A stretch of DNA of 64,000 bases from Perilla frutescens (taxonomy: Eukaryota; Streptophyta; Magnoliopsida; Lamiales; Lamiaceae), in assembly GCA_026008535.1 (NCBI GenBank), contig BRKX01000007.1, forward strand, positions 52,875,001 to 52,939,000, read 5' to 3'. The notes beneath the pieces are model-generated. The model saw only the letters and a program-made list of their open reading frames with translations. It ran no database searches and was not told the DNA's origin. Below, in pieces: positions 22,445 to 31,315 of this stretch (position 1 is the stretch's first letter; each line of letters opens with the position of its first letter). The position numbers and the translations under genes are program-made.

Positions 22445-23060
22445 GTGAATCAAATCTAGTACCTCTTTAGATCTATTTCTTTTATTCTTAAAGGGTCGCT
22501 TGGTCATTTTACCTTCCAAACAGGATTCACACAAAGGGAACAATTCTAGGACCAATGAAGATAAGGGCCCATCATTTACTAGTCTTTGTATCTATTTAAG
22601 GTTAATATGGCCGAGCCTAAGATGCCAAAGATAGGTTTGATTCATTTATGAAGGTTCTTTTCGTTTGTTAGGGTTTATGACCGATGTATTCAGTAAATAC
22701 ATTTGCGTAGTGTTTTGCATAGGATCAAGTAAATAAAGATGCCCATCCAATGTGCCAGAACAGATAAAATGTTTATCACTAAAGATAACAACCTTGTTAT
22801 CAAAACAAACAGAATCTCCATCCATAAAAAGTTTAGAAACTGAAATCAAGTTTCGCCTAAAACCAGACACATAAAGACAATCCTTTAAAACTAAAATCCT
22901 ATCACTACTAAAAGATAAGGTTACGTCTCCCACTGCAACTGCCGCCACTTTCGTAGCATTGCCCATGTAGACTGAAACCTCTCCATCACTCAGCTGTCTT
23001 TTTGCCAGGAACACCTGTAAAGACATGCAAACATGATCAGTAGCTCCAGTATCTACTACC
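22445..23060 (-). pseudogene. Array unit B: protease and integrase N-terminal fragment
   Basis: Frame from MSLQVFLAKRQLSDGE (23026) to PNKRKEPS, then a stop at 22646 before the integrase zinc finger. It is otherwise like unit A and is truncated at the tandem junction near 22440. The same TAG as in the other units separates it from gag. Confidence 0.85.
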
Positions 23061-23065
23061 CATGA

Positions 23066-23965
23066 CTAAGTAGAACAAGTAGCTAAACATGTTTCAACAA
23101 TAAGAGATTGAGACGTACCCTTTTTCTTCTTCTTGTTAGGACAATCCGCCTTCCAGTGACCTGGTTGGCCGAACTTGAAACACTTTGTCTTTGACTTAAA
23201 TTCCTCAGGAGGAATCTTAGTCTTGGACTTCTTCACCTTAGGCGCCCCCTCTGCAGCTCTCTTGGGTGCATTCCTCTTCTTCCTTTTAGTACCGAAAGAA
23301 GACGCCCTATTTTCAGCTAGGTGTGCCTCCGGATTTCCTTTTTGAAGTAACTCAGCCGCCTTAAGATCCATTAGCTGTTCATTCAGGCCGACATCCCTAT
23401 TAATCATGTTAAAGATCAGCCTGAACTGCTCAAACCTCGGGGACAAGCTATGAAGAACAATGTCGATTTGGGAATCGCCATCCAGCTCTCCACCTAAGGT
23501 CTCAATCTCAGCCAGATACCCCATCATCGTGAGAACGTGATCCCTAACAGGTGTGGAGTTAGACATTCTCGCATCTATTAGCTTTTTCATTGCCAAATGG
23601 CGTGCCGAGCGGTTCTGATGATCAAAGAGCTGCCTAAGGTTGTACATGATATCATAAGCGGTTTTCATAGGTTCATGCTGATGTTGCAACACATTCGACA
23701 TGGATGCCAGAATGTAACAGCGCGCTATCTCATTAGACCTAACCCACTTATCATATGAAACTTTTTGGGCTTCGTCAAAACCCTCATCTGGCTTCTGAGG
23801 ACATACCTCTTCAAGTACGTATTTGTGTCCTTCCGCAGTGAGAAGAACAAGATTAAGGTTTCGAATCCAATCATTGTAATTTTCACCGATTAACTTATTT
23901 TCTTTGAGAATAGTGGACAGATTGGAGAGTGCCATGATGATACAGAATAACTGAAAAGTAAACAT
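23066..23965 (-). pseudogene. Array unit B: gag, full-length open frame
   Basis: 299-codon gag, the only complete gag frame in the array: MALSNLS start region, YNDWIRNLNLVL, MKTAYDIMYNLRQL, a SPRFEQFRLIFNM block and the C-terminal knuckle CFKFGQPGHWKADC. The Cys-to-Phe change in the knuckle probably impairs nucleic-acid binding. It ends at a TAG where copia-B reads through with CAG. It could still encode a truncated capsid protein if transcribed, but has no LTR of its own beside it. Confidence 0.85.
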
Positions 23966-24534
23966 GCAATACAGTCACAAACTTTAGGATACTCACATAT
24001 AATCGTATACCTCAAAAAATTATATGTAATCCATCGATATTTTAAAAATGTTTCTTATAAGCCACGTTAGTGTGGACGTTTATAAAATTCATCCTTAAAC
24101 AGGTAAAAGCACCTTTAATTTACCTCCAGTCAATTTTCCTTATGACAAGTAAATTAATAGTCGGAAATAACCACAGTCATGTAACCTTCCAATTAATAAG
24201 CCACGTTAGTGTGGATGTTTATTAATAAATTACACCTAAGTGTGAACACCATCATCTTAGCACCAAGTCCACTATTTTGAACTCCCTGCTCCAGTTGGAG
24301 GAGTCAGTTTGTTCTAGTAGTCTTCTACAGCTATCTTGATAAAGAAGTTTAATTTCCAGAGATAACAGTGATATGACACATCCGTTATGGAGGAAAACCT
24401 ATTGTCAACTCGCATGTCAATCACATCTCAATTAAACCAGATTAATGGATACCGTTTGAGATTTCTACATACTTTGGTATGAATCTCTCCCACTTAGTTA
24501 TTTAAGATTGAGGTTTCATTTTATCCCGTTTGGA

Positions 24535-25160
24535 AGGTGAATCAAATCTAGTACCTCTTCAGATCTATTTCTTTTATTCTTAAAGGGTCGCTTGGTCATT
24601 TTACCTTCCAAACAGGATTCACACAAAGGGATCAATTCTAGGACCAATGAAGATAAGGGCCAATCATTTACTAGTCTTTGTATCTATTTAAGGTTAATAT
24701 GGCCGAGCCTAAGATGCCAAAGATAGGTTTGATTCATTTCCGAAGGTTCTTTTCGTTTGTTAGGGTTTATGATCGATGTATTCAGTAAATGCATTTGCTT
24801 AGTGTTTTGCATATGATCAAGTAAATAAAGATCCCCATCCAATGTGCCAGAACAGATTAAATGTTTATCACTAAAGATAACAACCTTGTTATCAAAAGAA
24901 ACAGAATATCCATCCATAAAAAGTTTAGAAACTGAAATCAAGTTTCGCCTAAAACCAGACACATAAAGACTATCCTTTAAAACTAAAATCCTATCACTAC
25001 TAAAAGATAAGGTTACGTCTCCCACTGCAACTGCCACCACTTTCGTAGCATTGCCCATGTAGACTGAAATCTCTCCATCACTCAACTGTCTTTTTGCCAG
25101 GAACACCTGTAAAGACATGCAAACATGATCAGTAGCTCCAGTATCTATTACCCATGACTA
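24535..25160 (-). pseudogene. Array unit C: protease and integrase N-terminal fragment
   Basis: Frame from MSLQVFLAKRQLSDGE (25118) through LWHLRLGHINLK, then a stop at 24684 near the zinc finger. It is truncated at the junction near 24535. Integrase-side markers match unit B rather than unit A. Confidence 0.85.
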
Positions 25161-25169
25161 AGTAGAACA

Positions 25170-26057
25170 AGTAGTTAAACATGTTTCAACGATAAGAGAT
25201 TGAGACGTACCCTTTTTCTTCTTTTTGTTAGGACAATCCGCCTTCCAGTGACCTGGTTGGCCGAACTTGAAAACTTTGTCTTTGACTTAAATTCCCGTAG
25301 GAGGAATCTTAGTCTTGGACTTTTTCACCTTAGGCGCCCCCTCTGCAGCTCTCTTGGGTGCATTCCTCTTCTTCTTTTTAGTACTGAAAGAAGACGCCCT
25401 ATTTTCAGCTAGGTGTGCCTCCGGATTTCCTTTTTGAAGTAACTCAGCCGCCTTAAGATCCATTAGCTGTTCATTCAGGCCGACATCCCTATTAATCATG
25501 TTAAAGATCAGCCTGAACTGCTCAAACCTCGGGGACAAGCTATGAAGAACAATGTCGATTTGGGAATCGCCATCTAGCTCTCCACCTAAGGTCTCAATCT
25601 CAGCCAGTTACCCCATCATCGTGAGAACGTGATCCTTAACAGGTGTGGAGTCAGACATTCTCGCATCTATTAGCTTTTTCATTGCCAAATGGCGTGCCGA
25701 GCGGTTCTGATGATCGAAGAGCTGCCTAAGGTTGTACATGATATCATAAGCGGTTTTCATAGGTTCATGCTGATGTTGCAACACATTCGACATGGATGCC
25801 AGAATGTAACAACGCGCTATCTCATTAGACCTAACCCACTTATCATATGCAACTTTTTGGGCTTCGTCAGAACCCTCATCTGGCTTCTGAGGACATACCT
25901 CTTCAAGTACGTATTTGTGTCCTTCCGCAGTGAGAAGAACAAGATTAAGGTTTCGAATCCAATCATTGTAATTTTCACCGATTAACTTATTTTCTTTGAG
26001 AATAGTGGACAGATTGGAGAGTGCCATGATGATACAGAATAACTGAAAAGTAAACAT
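25170..26057 (-). pseudogene. Array unit C: gag
   Basis: Gag starting at 26057, interrupted by the same TAA as unit A (25608-25610), and frameshifted before the zinc knuckle by small indels near 25270-25297. Gag-side markers match unit A. Confidence 0.85.
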
Positions 26058-26120
26058 GCAATACAGTCATAAACTTTAGGATACTCACATATAATCGTAT
26101 ACCTCAAAAAATTATATGTA

Positions 26121-28407
26121 ATCCATCGATATTTTAAAAATGTTTCTTATAAGCCACGTTAGTGTGGACGTTTATAAAATTCATCCTTAAACAGGTAAAA
26201 GCACCTTTAATTTACCTCCAGTCAATTTTCCTTATGACAAGTAAATTAATAGTCGGAAATAACCACAGTCATGTAACCTTCCAATTAATAAGCCACGTTA
26301 GTGTGGATGTTTATTAATAAATTACATCTAAGTGTGAACACCATCATTTTAGCACCAAGTCCACTATTTCGAACTCCCTGCTCCAGTTGGAGGAGTCAGT
26401 TTGTTCTAGTAGTCTTCTACAGCTATCTTGATAAAGAAGTTTAATTTCCAGAGATAACAGTGATATGACACATCCGTTATGGAGGAAGACCTATTGTCAA
26501 CTCGCATGTCAATCACATCTCAATTAAACCAGATTAATGGAGACCGTTTGAGATTTCTACATACTTTGGTATGAATCTCTCCCACTTAGTTATTTAAGAT
26601 TGAGGTTTCATTTTATCCCATTGTAAAACATGCAAACATCATATAAAAGGATAAAACACTATTGCATGCTTCAAACAACATAATAAGCAATAAAACTGGA
26701 AAGAGATAAAACTGGAAAGTCAGCTCCGGAAACTCGAGCATGGCCGCCGCCCCCATCACTGCGCCACCATTATCATGGCTTATATCTCATGTTGCTGAAT
26801 GAGATAAAACTAGAAAGTCAGCTCCGGAAACTCGGGCATGGCCGCCGCCGCCATCACTGCGACTCGCCGAAAATCCTAGCTCCAATTAGGATTTTGGGAC
26901 ATGAATCAGTGACACTTCCTTTCTTGAGCTGTACTACTCTCCTTCTTTGAGTTGATCTTCAAACTTTATTCAATATAGAATTTCTATTCCTTAAAGGAAA
27001 AAACTAATATATCTAGAATAAAATTACAACTCAATAACTTAGTCTAACAGTTTTATTTCTATTACATTAAAACAACATAAAATAAAACCTAGACCTAATC
27101 CATGGATTTTCTCATGGATTAAAATCACGTAGCCAAACCGGCATACGGCCCATCATACATCCAACATAAATTAAAACATACATCACATAATTAAGGAGCC
27201 ATGATAGTCGGTAACCCTGCAAACAAGTCGTCTACAAATCCAACAATCACAATTACAAGATAAGCATAAAATAACATATGATATACACACATGACATTAT
27301 TTTCGAAATATCCAATTAATAAATTAATAAATTTCGAAAATTCATACTAGATATAATTTGGAAATTAAAATAATTATCCACCAAATTAAATCTAAGTAAA
27401 TCTCAAAAATATCCTTAAAAATAAATCTGGAAATTTGTTAAAATTATCCACCAAATTTATTTCTTAATTTTCGGATAACACCCTAATTAATTAATATTTG
27501 AAAATCTTGATATAGATAAAAAATCTATCCCAAATATTTGGATAGGGTTCAAAAATCACCAAAGATAAAATTTGGAGATTTGATCCACTTCAAATTCCAT
27601 CCAAAATTAAATCTTATTTTCAACCCTATCTAGATTAGAATTAAGTAATTTATGATATAAACCAAAAAATTACTTTTCCAATTCTTATCTACAAGATTTT
27701 CGAAAATTTCAAGATATTAAATCTGAAAATTTGATCCACTTCAAATTCTTCCAAATTTAAAATCTATTTTCAAATCTTTTAGAATTAGAATTAGATAACT
27801 ATTGACATATATAAAAAATTAACTTATCCAATTCAAATCTTTGTAGATTTCGAAAATCACAAGAAGATTAAATTTGGAGATTTGATCCACTTCAAATTCT
27901 ATCCAAATCTAATATTCTATTTTCAAATCTATCTAGATTAGAATTAGGTAACTTTAAGATATAATCAAAGATACCAAATCTAATTTTAATAACATAATTT
28001 TCAAAAATTACCACCAAATAAATCTGGAAATTTGATTTTCATCAAAAACATCTCCAAATTAATTTGTTGAGATAAAAAATTACAACTACAAAATTAGGGA
28101 AATTAAACATCAAATTTTTGAAAATTTGATGCTCCAATTTTCGAAACACACATCTAATTAAATCTGGAAATTTTGATAAATCAAAAAACAATTCCAAATC
28201 TAATTAAGATATGACCGAAAATTACAATCCATCCAAAACTAGAATTTTTGAAACACCATCAAAATTCATCCAAGTTTTGAACACAACCAATTCGAATATA
28301 TGAACATATAAATCTGAAAATTTAAGAAACATAAACATTTCATCAAATTTATACATATTTTTCAAATTAATCCTAGGATTAAATCTAGAACAGTGCCAAA
28401 ACCCGCT
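26121..28407 (-). other. Complete copia-A leader
   Basis: Reverse-complement counterpart of the copia-B leader, running from gag unit C up to the primer site. It contains the pre-gag hairpins (near 26150 and 26290), a partial duplication of about 100 bp near 26700-26860 (CTCCGGAAACTCG occurs at both 26724 and 26822) and the ~75-bp hairpin array (27300-28380; TTGATCCACTTCAAATT near 27580, 27732 and 27882). At its end the primer site is damaged: GAGCGGG is kept but the preceding TGGTATCA has merged with the copied flank. Confidence 0.8.
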
Positions 28408-29290
28408 CTGACACTCGCACCCAACCCGAAGCACAACATGTCGCAGCTAAGAGTGGTGCGCTCGTGCCTCCATTCACACTGTTACTCGCGCCCAATAGCG
28501 CAACCGACTGCTCGCGCCCTGACTCGTGCTCCACTGTGCTGCAACTCGAGATCACCGTCTTCCACTTATGCTCGGGTTCTACTTCTTCTACGGGTCTGTT
28601 GGTCGACTCTTGGCTCCAAACTTCTCGAATGAAAGCACCTAGACTCTCTTTGAACCTTTTAGCTCTTGATATAGTGATTGGTTCTTCTGGCACCTTGATT
28701 AGATCAAGTCCTTCCTCGACTCAGGTCGTATCATTTCCCTCCTCTTGAAAAGGATTTGTCCTCAAATCCAACTCGTCACCTACATCAAACGGACTTAAGT
28801 CAGCAACATTGAAAGAAGTACTAACATTATACTCACCTGGAAGATCCAATTTGTAGGCATTAGCATTTAGGTGCTCCACCACATGAAATGGACCATCCCC
28901 TCTAGGTAGTGACGCATGGTCATTTTGCGGTTATAATAAATCTCAAGAGAGACTTATCCTTATGCCCACTGTAAGGCGTAGCTAGCAATGAGAGTAAGGA
29001 TCTATCCCATGAGGAGCTGCAAATCCTATCTTTGAATGTCACCAATTCCAAAGTTTTGAGGGTTTTTGTGGTCTCCGTACTTTGTATTAAAAGACTGTAA
29101 ACTAAAATAACAAAATAAACAAAAGACAAGGAAAATATTAATCGTAAAGTATTACGGATTAGAACTCAGATTTGAACTTAACAAACACTTGACCGATCAT
29201 GGGCACGCTGATTACTTATGCAAATCTAATTGTCTGGTTAAAGGTACCGGATCTCTCTCAACGTACCCAATCTATCCTTTCAGTATAGAC
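28408..29290. repeat. 883-bp copy of the 3' flank of copia-A, placed inside its 5' LTR
   Basis: Equal in length to 4161-5043 and very similar along its whole length, including the TAGAC target duplication (29286-29290) next to the LTR end. On one side it abuts the 5' LTR end, on the other the primer site, at a shared CTGAYAC. It carries a second copy of the Ty3 integrase tail (minus strand, 28409-28930, ITISRAKRFKESL). It is therefore a copied flank and not part of the LTR. Confidence 0.88.
28409..28930 (-). pseudogene. Second copy of the Ty3/gypsy integrase tail
   Basis: Duplicate of the fragment at 4201-4680, carried in the copied flank. It shows the same SLPRGDGPF-type start and ITISRAKRFKESL tail and additional substitutions; the frame is broken near 28694-28740. 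It gives a second sample of the same old element, not an independent insertion. Confidence 0.8.
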
Positions 29291-30711
29291 TATTAGGGTT
29301 TTTTCGAATTGAACCACCGCAGGATCTAATTGGATGTTCATTAATCCTAATGTCATGTAGATCATGAATTCATGCGTCTCATATGTTTTAATTAACCGAG
29401 TTTAATTAACATGCAAATCTGGTTTTCGATTCTACTAAAACGGAAACATAGAATACCGAAAAATGACTTACAAATTAAACGACGGGTTGAGGACAAGATT
29501 AAAGGTCTAATATTGCTATTGTATGAATGATAATAGGCGTCCCTTGATGCTATTCCACTCCTTGATCTTCTGTTGTATTCCCGGACTAAATCTAGTTTCA
29601 GGGTGGGCTGAAATCTACTAGATCGGTATGGAATCTGTGGAGATAAAGAGAACACAAGAGGAGCTGATCTATCACCTAAAAATTTCATCCCCCACCTCCT
29701 TATTTATAAGGGGGTGGGTGAAATTTCAGTGTCCCAAGCCTACTGGGTTTGGGCCTCTATCCCTTTTTCTATCTCCAGTCCATTAAAGTCATATTGGGCT
29801 ACAACAAGGATCTAGAAGAATATTAAATTGGCCTGTTAATTTATTTAATTTTCAATATCCAATAAACTTAGGATATTATTAAATAAATTAAGTATTATTT
29901 TTATTCCACTAAAGAAATAATACTGACCTACCAATTTAATACATATTTCTGAATATGCTTTCTCCTTTAGTCCAGCCATTCCCCGTGTTTAAGATATAAT
30001 GCCCATTAATTAATTATGTAAGCTTCTGATAGCTATAATTAATTAATATCTTATCCTTGAGTAGTACCACACAAGCTTTACTCATGCACGGAATAAATTC
30101 TACCTGCACGGTTTCAGCATAAACTTGCATTTTCTCAAGGGGACACCATCAACCCGGCGCACCACGACACGATGCCCCTACATTTTGCACGACCCATCAT
30201 AACTGTAAATGTCACAACCCAAGATATCGAGATTATTGATCCTATGAAAGAATCTCACCCTTTGATAAATCAAAGCTACAAACACTACACGTATATGTCC
30301 GCCAACATATAGGGGTTAAGAACCCGAACTCTGTGGATTCTTATTCTCTCATTTAAGGTCAGAATAGAGAATAGAATCCTAAGTAGATCCTCCTCAATAC
30401 ACTCGTCCCTGTATTAGAATAATCAGTTAGTCAGGACAAACTAACTATCAGATTATTCTACGGCGTACCGATAGCGGGTTCAGTGCCATCTAGATCGTGA
30501 GCCTTTTAATACATTACAAGGAACCGATGATATGATCTAACCGTGTGTTTACCCACACCATGTCATCTACAATGTAAGTATAGTGAACATGCATGTAAAT
30601 ATAACAATTTAAATGCAAACAGTGACTGCAATTGTATTCATTCTATATCATCATAAAACCATCATCAATAATGTATACAAAAGACAGGTCTTCTAGTATA
30701 CAAAACCAACA
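29291..30711 (-). repeat. 5' LTR of copia-A
   Basis: 1421 bp; on its strand starts TGTTGGTTTTG (30711) and ends CCCTAATA (29291). It shares the unusual terminal TA with the 3' LTR. Target duplication TAGAC follows at 30712-30716. Confidence 0.9.
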
Positions 30712-30716
30712 TAGAC
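30712..30716. repeat. Target-site duplication of copia-A (right)
   Basis: TAGAC, matching 5039-5043; a third copy at 29286-29290 lies in the copied flank. Confidence 0.9.
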
Positions 30717-31310
30717 TAGAGGTGATCTCTTGATACGAACACGATAAGCATCAATAAATCAAATCCAAGAATGCCATTCAAAGGTTCGAAGATTATCGTG
30801 TTGTTCAAGATTAAAGATTGGAGATCAAGATTTGAAGATGATCAAAGCATGAAGAACATAAGTGTTTTGAAGAAACGAGTTAATGAGCATCCTAGGCATT
30901 AAAGATGGATCAAGTTTACGTCCATTAATGATGAGGAAGCTTGTTGATAGCTTAGGAAGAAGAACTAGTCAATTTGGACGTGTGCATGGAAATTCGCATG
31001 GGAAACAACAAGTCTCGGATTTGCATGCATGAAGAATAATTAAAACTGGATTGAGCCGATTTTATTCTCTTTATTTTTGGCCATGGTTTAATTATTTAGA
31101 GTCCAATTATGAAAGTCCAAAAGTGTTCGATTTTATTTATCCACTAGATAGATTTTTATTATTTTATTTTTGGTCATTTTGGAACTACCTTAAATAGAGT
31201 TCTAATTAAGGTAGGAATCCTAGTTAGATTAGGACAGCTTTATTTTTTTGATTTTTCTTAGGATTTATCTTGGAATATTCATCCATCTCTCTATTATAAA
31301 TAGGGGATCA
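30717..31310 (+). other. LTR-like upstream sequence with a TATA box, interrupted by the chromovirus
   Basis: AT-rich DNA that ends in CTATTATAAATAGGGGATCA (near 31291-31310), typical of a plant LTR core promoter on the plus strand. The sequence continues at 43278 beyond the chromovirus. A similar promoter core is in the minus-strand LTR near 55000. Neither ends nor a primer site could be fixed, so this may be an old LTR or just promoter-like debris. Confidence 0.4.
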
Positions 31311-31315
31311 TTGTT
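31311..31315. repeat. Target-site duplication of the chromovirus (left)
   Basis: TTGTT, matching 43273-43277. Confidence 0.92.

Larger units (their letters stand above)
19853..26620 (-). repeat. Tandem array of ~2.09-kb leader-gag-PR-INT units in copia-A
   Basis: Three full units follow unit 1 (9006-10450 plus 19853-20336): A about 20337-22432, B about 22433-24523, C about 24524-26620. Gag starts lie at 10385, 21873, 23965 and 26057. After removing copia-B and its duplication (9397 bp) the intervals are 2091, 2092 and 2092 bp. Each junction joins leader sequence near TTTTATCCC to integrase sequence near GTGAATCAAATC through a short CGTTTGG filler. Only unit C runs on into the complete leader, and only unit 1 continues into RT. 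Confidence 0.93.
5044..30711 (-). mobile_element. copia-A: Ty1/copia LTR retrotransposon with amplified gag region
   Basis: Minus-strand element bounded by LTRs 29291-30711 (5') and 5044-6465 (3'), with the 5-bp duplication TAGAC at both outer edges. Along its own strand the order is 5' LTR, a copied flank (filler), leader, four tandem leader-gag-protease-integrase units, then RT-RNase H and the 3' LTR. Order of domains (integrase before RT) is that of copia. It is interrupted by copia-B (10456-19847). Without the insert, three extra units and the filler, it would be about 9.1 kb, close to copia-B. All its ORFs carry nonsense or frameshift changes, so it is immobile on its own. Confidence 0.9.

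Noticed and set aside
19853..26620. CRISPR array or satellite DNA
   Set aside because: Units are about 2.09 kb, coding, and belong to a retrotransposon; there are no short spaced repeats.
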